The notes: generated by a model not told the origin, from the sequence alone. A stretch of 42,467 nt of DNA from Streptacidiphilus neutrinimicus (GCF_000787815.1 NZ_BBPO01000048.1:1-42467); one strand, 5' to 3'; numbered from the stretch's first letter, positions 9,176 through 17,510 are shown. A program made the numbers and translations.

Positions 9176-10519
9176 TCAGCCCAACCCGAACCAGCCGAGC
9201 ACGGTGTCCACCAGCAGGATCGTCGACATCAGCGCGACGCCCACCACGACGACGGTGGCGACGATCCGGAAGCGCGGGCCGTTGGCGTGGGCGCCGAGCA
9301 GGCTGCGGCGGTTGGTCAGGATCAGCAGGTAGACCAGGATGACCGGGGTGATCAGGCCCTGCAGCACCTGAGTGCCGATCAGCAGCTGGATGACGTCCAC
9401 CGGGGTCATCGCCACGGCCGCGCCCAGCAGGATCTGCGCGGTGAACAGGCTGAGGAAGAACGGCGCGTCGCGGAACGAGCGGGAGACGGAACGCTCGACG
9501 CCGGCCGCCTCGCCAATGGCGTAGCTGGCCGAGAGCGGCACGACCGCGCCCGCCAGCGCGGAGGCGCCGATCAGGCCGACCGCGAAGAGGGCCTCCGCGC
9601 TCTGCCCGGCCACCGGCTCCAGCGCCTTGGCCGCGTCCGCCGCCGAGTTCAGCGGACCCGTGCCGCCGATGGCGGAGGCGGTGGCGATGATGATGGTCAG
9701 GCTGATGACGCAGGCGAACACGGCGCCGATGATCGCGTCCGCGCGGATCAGCGGGTAGTCGATGGTCCGGGTTCCCCGGTCGACCACGCCCGAGGCGGCG
9801 TAGAACTGCATGTAGGGGCTGACCGTGGTGCCGATCAGGGCCACCGCCAGCAGGATGAAGGCCTTGTCGCCGGTCAGGTGGGGGATCACCAGGTTCTTGC
9901 CGACGACGCCCCAGTGCGGCTTGCCCAGGATCATCGCGATCGGGTAGGCGAAGAAGACCAGCGACATCACCAGGAAGATCCGCTCGGCGTAGCGGTAGGA
10001 GCCGAACAGCACCAGCCCCCACAGCAACAGCGCGGCGGGCGGGATGATCGCCCACTTGGGGATGCCCAGCAGTTCGAATCCCGCGCCGATGCCCGCGAAC
10101 TCGGAGACCACCAGGCCGGTGTTGGCCAGCAGCAGACAGCCGAGGGCGAGCCCGGTCGCGCGCAGGCTGAACTGCTCGCGGATCAGCGCGCCCAGGCCCT
10201 TGCCGGTGAAGGCGCCGAGCCTGACCGCCATCTCCTGCACCAGCACCAGGGCGATGGTGACCAGCACCATGAAGAACAGCGTCCCGTAGGCGTACTGCGA
10301 TCCCGCGCTGGCGTAGGTCGCGATGCCGGCCGCGTCGTTGCCGGCGTTAGCCGCGACCAGGCCGGGGCCGGCCACGCCGACCAGGGCCACGATCCTGGTC
10401 CAGCGGTTCCAACGGGTGACGCGGCCCAGCACGGGGATCCGGGCCAGTCGGCTCGCCGGCGCTGCGCCGGGCTCGGCCGCCGCGGCCTCGCCCTGGGCGC
10501 TGTCGGTGTCGACGGTCAC
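9176..10519 (-). CDS. NRAMP-family (SLC11-like) metal transporter, non-canonical site
   Basis: A 447-aa protein with about eleven TM helices, matching the NRAMP/SLC11 divalent metal transporter fold. The GPGLVAANAGNDAAG segment (51-65) corresponds to TM1, but the canonical DPGN is replaced by NAGN followed by Asp62. In TM6 the usual MPH motif is replaced by TVSPYMQFY (232-240). Loss of the thioether ligand suggests a substrate other than Mn2+ or Fe2+. NRAMP-related magnesium transporters with altered sites are known. The stop of the upstream MgtE/CBS-like gene overlaps this start by four bases, which also points to Mg2+. Substrate is inferred; family assignment is firm. Confidence 0.85.
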   Translation of the reverse strand: MTVDTDSAQGEAAAAEPGAAPASRLARIPVLGRVTRWNRWTRIVALVGVAGPGLVAANAGNDAAGIATYASAGSQYAYGTLFFMVLVTIALVLVQEMAVRLGAFTGKGLGALIREQFSLRATGLALGCLLLANTGLVVSEFAGIGAGFELLGIPKWAIIPPAALLLWGLVLFGSYRYAERIFLVMSLVFFAYPIAMILGKPHWGVVGKNLVIPHLTGDKAFILLAVALIGTTVSPYMQFYAASGVVDRGTRTIDYPLIRADAIIGAVFACVISLTIIIATASAIGGTGPLNSAADAAKALEPVAGQSAEALFAVGLIGASALAGAVVPLSASYAIGEAAGVERSVSRSFRDAPFFLSLFTAQILLGAAVAMTPVDVIQLLIGTQVLQGLITPVILVYLLILTNRRSLLGAHANGPRFRIVATVVVVGVALMSTILLVDTVLGWFGLG

Positions 10520-11913
10520 TGCAGGAACCTCCGGAAGTGCAGGCGGCCCCGGGCGGGCAGCAGGTGGTCGAGGACGTCGTCGGCCAGGATCCGGCCGAGG
10601 GGACGCCGGTCCTCGTCGACGACCAGGAGCGAGGAGGCGCGTGAGGCGACCAGCCGCGCGGCCACGTCCCCGAGCCGGGTGTGCGCGTCCACCGCCTCGT
10701 CGCGGGTGAACTGGCTCAGCCAGTCCGCGATCTCGCCGATCGTGGTGCGGTCCTCGGCGACGGTCAGGTCGAACAGCGGGATGTCGGCCAGCAGCCGGCC
10801 GTCGTCGGCCACCAGCGCCACCGCGTCGATCTCGGCGCGGTGCTCGGCGGAGGTGGCCAGCTCGGCGCGGATCTCCGCCACGGTCTGCTCGCGCAGGGCG
10901 GTGACCAGGCGGGTCGTCATCGAGCCGCCCGCGGTGTCCTCCGGGTAGGCCAGCAGCTCGCGCAGCTGGGCCGCCTCGTCGTCGCCGATCCGGGTGAGCA
11001 ACTGCTCTCGCTCGTCGTGCTGCAGGTCGCGCAGCGCCTCGGCCGCCTCGTCCGGCTCCATCTCCTCGACCAGGCGGGCGGCGCTCTCCGGCGGGGCCTC
11101 GCGCAGCAGGTTCTCCAGCTCGGCGGGCTCCATCTCCTCCAGCGCGTCGGCGGCGTGCCCGGGGTCGAGCATGGCCAGCAGCTGCTGGCGCTCGGAGCGG
11201 CCGAGGTCCTCCAGCAGGTCGGCCAGCTCGGAGGGGCGCAGCCGGTGCAGGGCGGAGCGGGACGCGTTGAGTCGCACCTCGGCCGGGCCGTCGGTGGCGT
11301 TCTCGGCGAAGGGGGCGACCGTCTGCCAGTCGACCACTCGTTCGGGTGTAGCCCGGGCCTGCCAGCGCTTGGGGCCGAGGCGCCGCAGTAGGGTGGGGAG
11401 GCTGACATCGACTCCCACCAGCAGCACCCGTCCGCCGACGGGCGCGAGGTAGAGGTCGGCCGCGCGGTTCACCTGCACGCCGTCCACGTCTACCAGTTGA
11501 TGGTCCAGCACATCGCGCCCGAGCAGCACCTCGCCCGGGCGCCGGACGAAGTCGGTCAGGTCCATCCGGGCGCTCTTGAGCTGCACCTGGTCGGCCCGGA
11601 TCTGCCCGATCGCCGAGGCGGCCAGGAACGAGCGGCGGCGTCCGACGCGGACGACCAGCCCGGTGACGGGCGGGTAGGGCTCGTTGCCGTACAGACGCGC
11701 GACGACGTCGACGACGCGGCCGACCTCGTCGCCCGCGGGGTTGAGCACCGGCCGGCCGGTCAGACCGGCCAGGGAGACGAGGGCCTCGCGCACGGCGCGC
11801 GTGGCGGTGGCCTGGCGGACCAGCTGGACGCGACGGCCGCGCAGCCGGGTGGTCGTACCGGCGGACAGGGCGGACGAGGTCGGGCTCGCCTCGGACGAGG
11901 TGGTGGAAGGCAT
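10516..11913 (-). CDS. MgtE N-domain/CBS-domain protein without membrane part
   Basis: This 465-aa protein is soluble by composition. Residues about 45-170 resemble two PRC-barrel-like segments (GRPVLNPAGDEVGRVVDVV). Residues about 220-322 are helical MgtE-N-type repeats with LHRLRPSELADLLEDL and LLREAPPESAARLVEEMEPDEAAEAL. Residues about 330-450 are a CBS pair starting at EDTAGGSMTTRLVT. The MgtE channel domain (five TM helices) is absent. In MgtE the N and CBS domains sense Mg2+ and gate the channel. Here they may gate the co-transcribed NRAMP-like protein (ATGA overlap at 10516-10519). ATG 11913 is chosen because the longer open frame upstream is repetitive and lacks domain sequence. Confidence 0.82.
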   Translation of the reverse strand: MPSTTSSEASPTSSALSAGTTTRLRGRRVQLVRQATATRAVREALVSLAGLTGRPVLNPAGDEVGRVVDVVARLYGNEPYPPVTGLVVRVGRRRSFLAASAIGQIRADQVQLKSARMDLTDFVRRPGEVLLGRDVLDHQLVDVDGVQVNRAADLYLAPVGGRVLLVGVDVSLPTLLRRLGPKRWQARATPERVVDWQTVAPFAENATDGPAEVRLNASRSALHRLRPSELADLLEDLGRSERQQLLAMLDPGHAADALEEMEPAELENLLREAPPESAARLVEEMEPDEAAEALRDLQHDEREQLLTRIGDDEAAQLRELLAYPEDTAGGSMTTRLVTALREQTVAEIRAELATSAEHRAEIDAVALVADDGRLLADIPLFDLTVAEDRTTIGEIADWLSQFTRDEAVDAHTRLGDVAARLVASRASSLLVVDEDRRPLGRILADDVLDHLLPARGRLHFRRFLQ

Positions 11914-12375
11914 GGCGGTGGCACCCCCAGTTTTCCGCGCAGAGGCGGAGCAGGGCGGCGCGAAGTCGGGCGGCCTCGGGTGCGGGCCCGGCGCGAGGCG
12001 GCGGGCACGGTCTGTGGGGAGACGCCTAGCGGCGCGGGGCGGCCGGCTTCGAGCAGCGGGAGAAGGCGGAGGACGAGGTGGTAACTGGATAGGGCCGACT
12101 ATGGCCCGGACTACTGTCCACGTTTCGCCTCCTTCCGATCGGGGACGCCGCACACCGGTGCGTGGTCGCGTCGCTGCGAGTCGGCGGTCGGGGGTGCCGT
12201 TGACACAATGACAGGTCGACACGGTGACAACCGGCCGGATTCTATCCGGGTGGAGCCGTGGGACGCCATTGGTCCAGCTAGCGCCCCGAGTGGCAGCCCC
12301 CCGAACGGGGAACCAGACTGTCATGGACGGGCGTGGAACGCGGTGGAACCGGAAGGGTCGACACGGAGGAGAGAA
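11914..12375. other. 462-bp divergent intergenic region
   Basis: This lies between the divergent MgtE/CBS-like gene and yccF. A TTGACA hexamer sits at 12200-12205 on the plus strand, but no good -10 follows at 16-18 bp. A TGGACA hexamer reads on the minus strand around 12115-12120. ORFs across the region look like codon-bias shadows. I see no RNA gene or riboswitch fold I can support, although the length and the magnesium context leave room for a regulatory leader before the minus-strand gene. Confidence 0.5.
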
Positions 12376-12777
12376 GTGAAGCTGATCAACTTCGTCCTGA
12401 ACGTCATCTGGCTCGTCTTCTGCGGCCTGTGGATGTCGCTCGCCTACGTGGTGGCCGGGATCATCTGCGCGATCCTGATCATCACGATTCCGTGGGCCAT
12501 CGCTTCCTTCCGCATCGCCCTGTACGTGCTGTGGCCCTTCGGGCGGGCGACGAGGGTGCGCGACGACGCGGGCGCCGCGTCCTGCGCGGGCAACGTGATC
12601 TGGCTGATCTTCGCGGGCTGGTGGCTGGCCATCGGGCACATCGCCACGAGCATCGCGCTGGCCGTCACGATCGTCGGCATCCCGTTCGCCTGGGCGAACC
12701 TGAAGATGATCCCGGTCTCGCTGATGCCGCTCGGCCGCGAGATCGTCTCGACCGAGGACCGTTTCGCGGGCTGGTGA
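12376..12777 (+). CDS. yccF: YccF domain membrane protein
   Basis: A 133-aa inner-membrane protein with two YccF repeats: FVLNVIWLVFCGLWMSLAY with IPWAIASFRIALYVLWPFGR, then AGNVIWLIFAGWWLAIGH with IPFAWANLKMIPVSLMPLGR. Each contains a hairpin of TM helices. Function of the family is not established. I chose GTG 12376 because GGAGGA (12365-12370) sits five bases upstream and the protein then begins at the first repeat; an in-frame ATG 168 bp upstream adds only disordered residues. Confidence 0.88.
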   Translation: MKLINFVLNVIWLVFCGLWMSLAYVVAGIICAILIITIPWAIASFRIALYVLWPFGRATRVRDDAGAASCAGNVIWLIFAGWWLAIGHIATSIALAVTIVGIPFAWANLKMIPVSLMPLGREIVSTEDRFAGW

Positions 12778-12778
12778 G

Positions 12779-12858
12779 CCGACGAGCCCGCGATCTGGTG
12801 AGTCGGCGAGCCCACGAGCCGGTGAGCAAGCCGGTGAGCCGGTGAGCTGGTGAGTCGG
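12779..12858 (+). repeat. Imperfect GGTGAGCCGGTGAG-type short repeats
   Basis: Between yccF and mug, units of the type GGTGAG(T/C)CGG and CGAGCCC recur about six times in 80 bp. The pattern is degenerate. No gene or hairpin is clearly supported here. Confidence 0.5.
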
Positions 12859-12887
12859 CGACGGCGGGCGCCGGGCGCGGCGCGGGG

Positions 12888-13442
12888 TCAGCCCTCGACG
12901 GCCTCGCGCAGACGGCGGAACTCCGCCGCGATGCCGTCCAGGGTGTAGTGCGCGTTGAGCCCGCTCGGGTTGGGCAGCAGCCAGACGCGGGTGCCCTCCG
13001 TCGCGCCGCCGAGCCCTGCCTCCTGCGGGCCCACGGCGGCCTTCGGTCGCCCGAACGCCGCCCGGTACGCCCCGATGCCGAGAACGGCGAGCGCCTTCGG
13101 CCGCCACCGCTCCACCCTCTCGACCAGCGCCTTGCCGCCCAGCCGGTACTCCTCGGCGCTCAGCTCGTCCGCCTTCGCGGTCGTGCGGGCGACCACGTTG
13201 GTGATGCCGAGCCCCAGCCCGAGCAGTTCGCCCTGCTCCTCGGGCCGCAGTTGAAGCGGCGTGAAGCCGCCGCGGTGCAGCGCGGGCCAGAACCGGTTGC
13301 CCGGCCGGGCGAAGTGGTGTCCGGTCGCGCCCGACCAGAGTCCGGGGTTGATGCCGCAGAACAGCACCCGCAGATCGGGGCCGATGACGTCGTCGATGAT
13401 CGCGTCCTGCGCGGCGGCCAGCTGTTCGGCGGTGGGTTTCAC
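12888..13442 (-). CDS. mug: G/U mismatch-specific uracil-DNA glycosylase
   Basis: Mug removes uracil and 3,N4-ethenocytosine opposite guanine in base excision repair. The 184-aa protein has the family motif GINPGLWSGATGHHFARPGNRFW (core GINPGLWSG at residues 30-38, with the active-site Asn32) and the second motif NPSGLNAHYT (158-167), which inserts into the helix at the mismatch. GTG 13442 gives a protein of normal length; the frame is open much further upstream only as an artefact of high GC. Its 3' end faces yccF. Confidence 0.93.
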   Translation of the reverse strand: MKPTAEQLAAAQDAIIDDVIGPDLRVLFCGINPGLWSGATGHHFARPGNRFWPALHRGGFTPLQLRPEEQGELLGLGLGITNVVARTTAKADELSAEEYRLGGKALVERVERWRPKALAVLGIGAYRAAFGRPKAAVGPQEAGLGGATEGTRVWLLPNPSGLNAHYTLDGIAAEFRRLREAVEG

Positions 13443-13480
13443 GTGCCCCAGTCTGCACCGGCCCGCGTGCGGCTGCGGCC

Positions 13481-13536
13481 GGGCCCTCGGTTCTGGGCCC
13501 TCGGTTCTGGGCCCTCGGTTCTGGGCCCTCGGTTCT
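13481..13536. repeat. 14-bp tandem repeat, four perfect copies
   Basis: GGGCCCTCGGTTCT repeats four times without mismatch (13481-13494, 13495-13508, 13509-13522, 13523-13536), followed by a degenerate fifth. Each unit contains the palindrome GGGCCC. The array fills the space between the mug start and the 3' end of the HTH gene, so it could act as a terminator for the latter or sit in the mug promoter. Confidence 0.95.
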
Positions 13537-13546
13537 GGGACCGCGG

Positions 13547-14923
13547 TCAGTTCTCGATCGAGGTGTGCGACCAGGCGGTGCCGTCGTAGAAGTAGGCCGG
13601 GTCGCCCTGGAGGCCGACGGTGCGGAAGGGCCGGCCCTGGAAGGTGATCGGCAGCTGTCCCTGTCGGTCGCCGCTGCTCCAGGACAGCTCCAGGTACCAG
13701 CTGACGTCCTGGGCCGCGGTGCTCGCGTCCACGTCGAGGACCTGCGGGTCGCCGGTCGAGACCTGGTAGGGGAAGTTCGTGACCCTGGTCGTGACGCCGT
13801 TGCCGACGTAGCCCGCCACGGGCGTGGTGCGCGGCACCGGCTGGTCGAGATTCACGGCGAACGACGCCGGGTCGAGTCCGCCGCCGCAGCCGGAGCCGGG
13901 GGTGAAGGCGTTGCCCTTCGGCGCGGACTTGCTGCTGATCACGTGCACGTAGAGCGCGTGCAGCACGACCGGCTGTCCGGTCGTGCTCTGCACCGTCAGC
14001 TGCAGCCGCAGGTGCCCACCTGGGATCCCGCCGAACGCCGAGGCCCACGCGTCGGTCTGGTCCAGCGACGGCGGCTGGGGGACCTTGCCCGGCTGCTGCT
14101 GCGTCAGGAACCACTGGCCGCACTGCATGTCCCAGTTGTTGGCGAGCACGTTGACCGAGATGAGCGGCTGCCCGTCCCCGCCGCCACCGCCCGTCGCCGA
14201 CGCTCCCTGGGAGCCGCCGACGGCGCTCGGCGAACCGGAGCCACCGGAGGCGGACTGCGACGGGGGCGTGGCCGTGGTGGTCGTGCCCACCGCCGGGCCG
14301 GTCGGGGCCGCAGCGCCGGACGCACCCTTCGCGCCCTGGGCGCCGGGCGCACCGTGCAACGCGAGGGGTGAGGTGGCCCCGGCGTTGCGGGCCGAGCCGT
14401 CGCCCCCGCTGTGCAGCGCGATCGGAAGGGCGGCGACGGCGGCGACCGCGCCGAGCACGAGCGCGGGGCGCCGCGACCGCCGCGACGCCCCGGCTTCCAC
14501 GGTCTCGACCGGCTGGATCGCCGCTGGGGGCTCAGGCGTCTCGCCGGCCTCGGGCACGGCGGGCGGCCGGAGCTGCGCCTCTTCCTGCACCTTCGCCTGT
14601 GCCCGCGCCGCCGCCCCCTCCTCCGGTTCCGCCACCTGCACCGCGTCCGCCGCCGCCTTCACCGACCGGTCGGGCTCGCGGCGTGCGGCGTCCGCCAGCA
14701 GCCAGCGGCGGTGCAGCGTCACCAGCTCCTCCGGCGTCGCGCCGCACAGGCGCGCGAGGCGCTCGACCGGCGCGTAGTCCGTGGGGACGGCCGCGCCGTT
14801 GCAGTAACGGTGCAGGGTGGAGGTGCTGACATGCAGTCGCATGGCGAGCTGGCCGTAGCTGCGTCCCGAACGCTCCTTCAGTTCGCGCAGCAGCGTGGCG
14901 AAATCCTCGATGTGCGTGGCCAT
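13547..14923 (-). CDS. XRE-type HTH membrane-anchored protein
   Basis: A 458-aa protein of the actinobacterial kind with a cytoplasmic HTH and an external domain. Residues 8-70 form an XRE-like helix-turn-helix (SGRSYGQLAMRLHVSTSTLHRYCNGA, core YGQLAMRLHVSTSTLHRY). A single TM helix (about 153-171, PALVLGAVAAVAALPIAL) follows a charged linker. Residues 175-250 are a Gly/Ser/Thr/Pro linker, and about 250-458 form a beta-rich external domain with two paired Cys candidates (QCGQWF and GSGCGGG). Function is not known. It is transcribed divergently from the lipoprotein gene to its right, which may be a target or partner. Confidence 0.82.
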   Translation of the reverse strand: MATHIEDFATLLRELKERSGRSYGQLAMRLHVSTSTLHRYCNGAAVPTDYAPVERLARLCGATPEELVTLHRRWLLADAARREPDRSVKAAADAVQVAEPEEGAAARAQAKVQEEAQLRPPAVPEAGETPEPPAAIQPVETVEAGASRRSRRPALVLGAVAAVAALPIALHSGGDGSARNAGATSPLALHGAPGAQGAKGASGAAAPTGPAVGTTTTATPPSQSASGGSGSPSAVGGSQGASATGGGGGDGQPLISVNVLANNWDMQCGQWFLTQQQPGKVPQPPSLDQTDAWASAFGGIPGGHLRLQLTVQSTTGQPVVLHALYVHVISSKSAPKGNAFTPGSGCGGGLDPASFAVNLDQPVPRTTPVAGYVGNGVTTRVTNFPYQVSTGDPQVLDVDASTAAQDVSWYLELSWSSGDRQGQLPITFQGRPFRTVGLQGDPAYFYDGTAWSHTSIEN

Positions 14924-15067
14924 TCCACTCTCCCCCGTCCCGCACCGCCGTTCCAGGCAACGCCATCATCGCAGCTCAGAGCGGCGGGAACGTTCCAGCG
15001 TCCCCGACTGTCGCGAGACTGTGGCATCCGGGACGGGTTCGGCCCGACGGTGGTGACGCAAGCCAGC

Positions 15068-15095
15068 CGACGATCACACAGCGACGATCACACAG
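15068..15095 (+). repeat. 14-bp direct repeat before the lipoprotein gene
   Basis: CGACGATCACACAG occurs twice head-to-tail (15068-15081 and 15082-15095), ending 15 bp before the start codon. Its position in the 5' leader could allow regulation, for example by the divergent HTH protein. That link is inference. Confidence 0.8.
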
Positions 15096-15110
15096 CGAAG
15101 GTCAGCCACC

Positions 15111-15863
15111 ATGTCGATGAAGTCCGCCCTCACGTCCGCCGCCGTCCTCACCCTCGGGGCGCTCGCCCTCACCGCCTGCCAGGCGGGCACGACCGGAACG
15201 GCCGGCGGGTCCTCCCCCTCCTCCGTCGCGTCGAGCCCCGCGGCCGGCACCGCCGGCACGAGCGGCGGCACCTCCGGTCAGCCGGTCTCCGACCCGTCCG
15301 GGCCCGCCGCGCCGAACGGCAGCTCGGGCGGCTCGGGCGGCTCCGGTGGTGCCGGCGGGGCGAACGGCTCCGGCGGTGACGCGACGAGCGACAGCTACGC
15401 CTACAAGCACCCGTGCGCGCCGCAGCAGCTCTCGGTCCACGTGGTCCGCCGCGCGGCGGCGCCGCCCCAGCGGGTGATCGAGGTTCGCAACAACGGGTCG
15501 CGCTCCTGCGGCCTGAGCTACTTCCCGCTGGTCTCGCTGGACAACGCGAAGGCGGCGGACGGCAGCCAGGCGGTCAGGCCGCTGATCCCGAGCGGCCTCG
15601 GCGGCGCGCCCGCCTACCCGGTCTACGCGGGCCGGACCGCCTACGCCGTCATCGACCTCGACCCGAGCGGCGCGACCACCGGCACCACGGCGGGAGTCGA
15701 CGAGCTGAACGTGCTCGCCGACGGAAACCACATGCCGAACGCCGCCACGCTGAACTTCCCCCTCGGCGACGGCGCGCTCGTGCTGAAGCCGAAGCTGGGC
15801 CTGTACCGCGACAACATCGCGGACGCCGTCAGCTCGATGCAGTCCGCGGACTACCAGTCCTGA
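15111..15863 (+). CDS. DUF4232-type secreted lipoprotein
   Basis: The 250-aa precursor has a lipoprotein signal peptide with lipobox LTAC and acylation at Cys23. A Ser/Gly/Thr-rich linker runs to about residue 95. The C-terminal domain holds HPCAPQQLSVHVV, IEVRNNGSRSCGLSYFPLVSL and AYAVIDLDP, matching the DUF4232 pattern of beta strands with paired cysteines. It is anchored outside the membrane; its function is unknown. The last 13 bp overlap the end of a sigma-factor relic on the other strand. Confidence 0.82.
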   Translation: MSMKSALTSAAVLTLGALALTACQAGTTGTAGGSSPSSVASSPAAGTAGTSGGTSGQPVSDPSGPAAPNGSSGGSGGSGGAGGANGSGGDATSDSYAYKHPCAPQQLSVHVVRRAAAPPQRVIEVRNNGSRSCGLSYFPLVSLDNAKAADGSQAVRPLIPSGLGGAPAYPVYAGRTAYAVIDLDPSGATTGTTAGVDELNVLADGNHMPNAATLNFPLGDGALVLKPKLGLYRDNIADAVSSMQSADYQS

Positions 15864-16051
15864 ACGTCCGGCCCGACGTCGCCCGTCTCGCGGCGCAGGG
15901 CCCAGGCGTCCGCCACGGGCCCCAGGTGGCCGAGCTTGTCGGGGTTGACCACCGAGCGGATCGTCTGGATCCGTCCGCCGAGCGTCTCCACGACGAGGGC
16001 GCTGAGGATCCGGCCGTCCCGGGCGCGAAGCAGCGCGCCCGGCTCGGTGTG
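15851..16051 (-). pseudogene. Remnant of a SigJ-like (ECF41) sigma factor C-terminus
   Basis: Reading the minus strand toward a TAG at 15851-15853 gives about 66 in-frame codons that include GALLRARDGRILSALVV, GGRIQTIRSVVNPDKLGHLG and PVADAWALRR. This is the signature end of the SnoaL-like C-terminal domain of SigJ/ECF41 sigma factors (the VNPDKL motif). Upstream of codon His-Thr-Glu-Pro the reading frame becomes arginine-rich nonsense, and no sigma-2 or sigma-4 region exists nearby. The first roughly 80 percent of the gene is therefore missing. It is a decayed gene, not a functional ORF. Confidence 0.75.
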
Positions 16052-16123
16052 ACATCGGCGCGCCGACCTGCGACGACGCAGGCCGACGCGCCGCTTGGGC
16101 TTGCGCGTTCCGGTGTCCGGCTT

Positions 16124-16185
16124 CCGGCTTCGGACTCCCGGCTCCCGGCCCGCAACTGCTGGCTCCCGGCTTCGGACTCCCGGCT
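16124..16185. repeat. Exact 20-bp direct repeat between the sigma relic and yajQ
   Basis: CCGGCTTCGGACTCCCGGCT is present at 16124-16143 and again at 16166-16185, with shorter GGCTCCCGG and CCGGCTTCCGG variants in between. The second copy ends on the first base of the yajQ stop codon. The array sits where the 5' part of the sigma relic should be. Confidence 0.9.
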
Positions 16186-16673
16186 CAGCGGTAGTTCACG
16201 AACTGGACCGCGAAGTCCAGGTCCTTGCCGCGCAGCAGCGTCTGGACGGCCTGCAGGTCGTCACGGCTCTTCGAGCTGACCCGCAGCTCCTCGCCCTGCA
16301 CCTGGGCCTTGACGCCCTTGGGACCCTCGTCCCGGATGATCTTCGCGATCTTCTTCGCGTTGTCCTGGGTGATGCCTTCCTGGATGGTCGCGAAGATCTT
16401 GTACTCCTTGCCCGAGAGCTGGGGGTCGCCCGCGTCCAGTGCCTTCAGCGAGATCCCGCGCTTGACCAGCTTCGTCTGGAAGACGTCGAGGATGGCCTTG
16501 ACCCGCTCCTCGCCGTTGGCCTTCATCTCGATCTTCTCGCCGGACCACTCGATGGACGCCCCGACGTTCTTGAAGTCGAAGCGCGTGGCGATCTCGCGGC
16601 CGGTCTGGTTGAGCGCGTTGTCGACCTCCTGCCGCTCGACCTTCGAAACGATGTCGAAACTGGAGTCGGCCAT
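16185..16673 (-). CDS. yajQ: YajQ family nucleotide-binding protein
   Basis: YajQ (UPF0234) proteins are about 160 aa with two ferredoxin-like domains. Some members bind c-di-GMP, shown in Xanthomonas; the role in actinobacteria is open. The 162-aa product matches throughout: [20 protein letters not shown] at the start, [23 protein letters not shown], and the C-terminal [16 protein letters not shown] 16673 is chosen because the protein then begins at the conserved [11 protein letters not shown] and AAGGAG lies upstream; an ATG 51 bp further upstream adds unconserved residues. Confidence 0.95.
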   Translation of the reverse strand: MADSSFDIVSKVERQEVDNALNQTGREIATRFDFKNVGASIEWSGEKIEMKANGEERVKAILDVFQTKLVKRGISLKALDAGDPQLSGKEYKIFATIQEGITQDNAKKIAKIIRDEGPKGVKAQVQGEELRVSSKSRDDLQAVQTLLRGKDLDFAVQFVNYR

Positions 16674-16858
16674 GATGCTTGAGTCTCCTTGATTCCTTCG
16701 GGTTCCGTGCACCGGCCCGGGCACGGCGGTCGATCCAGCCTAGCCACCCGTCCGGCCTCGTGCCCGCCCCCACACTGATCAACCGAGTGGCGAAGCACCC
16801 CCCACCATCAGGTATGGTTTACGACGTCGGAGCGGGAGACCGCGAAGACGCCATCCCT

Positions 16859-16939
16859 GGCGGGTTGCCCGAGCGGCCAAAGGGAGCAGACTGTAAATCT
16901 GTCGCGCAAGCTACGCAGGTTCGAACCCTGCACCCGCCA
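16859..16939 (+). tRNA. tRNA-Tyr (anticodon GTA)
   Basis: Acceptor stem GGCGGGT (16859-16865) pairs with ACCCGCC (16932-16938), with discriminator A at 16939 and no encoded CCA. The anticodon stem CAGA/TCTG encloses CTGTAAA with GTA at 16893-16895. A long variable arm (class II) precedes the T arm GCAGG-TTCGAAC-CCTGC. A TATGGT hexamer at 16813-16818 could be the -10 of its promoter. Confidence 0.95.
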
Positions 16940-16953
16940 CGTGGAAGTCGAGA

Positions 16954-16984
16954 GGCCCCGGACCAGCACGAGCGGTCCGGGGCC
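16954..16984 (+). terminator. Strong hairpin terminator after tRNA-Tyr
   Basis: GGCCCCGGACC (16954-16964) and GGTCCGGGGCC (16974-16984) form a perfect 11-bp stem with a nine-base loop, followed by TTT, 15 bp after the tRNA. Confidence 0.85.
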
Positions 16985-17112
16985 TTTCGCATGACGTCGT
17001 CCGGTAGCTCACCCGCTTGACCCCCTGATTCCCCGCCTCTTCTGGCACACGTACGGCACCCCGCGGCCGGCGCTGCTCCGGGCGCGGCAAGATCTCTCGG
17101 GGAGGGGCGGCC

Positions 17113-17334
17113 ATGGATGTCGTGGAATTCATGGCGTGGCTGGCCGAGCATGGATGCTCTGCGGTCTTCAAAGCCGACGGGGAGCGTACGCCGGGCACAC
17201 GTTGGATGGTGATCGTCTCCGGTGGCGCCTTGGGGGCAGAGTCCTTCTTCCGAGTTGATATGCCCTCGCCAGATGCCTGCCTTCAGGCCCTCCTCGATCG
17301 CCTTGAAGCGGTCGGCCTGTCCCCGTTCGCCTGA
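17113..17334 (+). CDS. Small hypothetical protein (73 aa)
   Basis: An ATG at 17113 is preceded by GGGGAGGGG at a suitable distance. The 73-aa product (starting MDVVEFMAWLAEHGCSAVF) has a mixed composition with no TM or signal segment. Codon use is less GC-biased than the neighbours. I do not recognise the family. It lies between tRNA-Tyr and the GNAT gene, a position where accessory DNA commonly sits, and may be a leftover of an integrated element. Confidence 0.55.
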   Translation: MDVVEFMAWLAEHGCSAVFKADGERTPGTRWMVIVSGGALGAESFFRVDMPSPDACLQALLDRLEAVGLSPFA

Positions 17335-17462
17335 GCCCGGACATGAGCTTGGCTGATCATGGGGTCCGGGGGGCCTCTTCAGGGCGGCGGTCGTTCGCCA
17401 CGCGTGCAGCCACCCCGCGAGCTGCCTCTTACTCCCACCGGTTCGGCGGAGCCTCTTGTTCA

Positions 17463-17481
17463 GCGACCTCGTAGGGGTCGC
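17463..17481. terminator. Short hairpin between the small ORF and the GNAT gene
   Basis: GCGACC (17463-17468) pairs with GGTCGC (17476-17481) across a seven-base loop. It lies between two convergent genes. The rest of 17335-17510 shows nothing I can name. Confidence 0.35.
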
Positions 17482-17510
17482 GGAGTGCCCAACGGCGGCG
17501 CCCCACCGAG

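Noticed and set aside
11914-12375. Mg2+-responsive riboswitch upstream of the MgtE/CBS-like gene
   Set aside because: The leader is long enough, but I could not identify the conserved helices of ykoK or mgtA-type sensors by eye.
13481-13536. Possible CRISPR array
   Set aside because: Repeats are contiguous with no spacers and only 14 bp long; no cas genes are present.
16940-17500. A second att copy of the tRNA-Tyr 3' end
   Set aside because: I could not find a repeat of the T-arm/acceptor sequence downstream within the window, and no integrase gene is visible.
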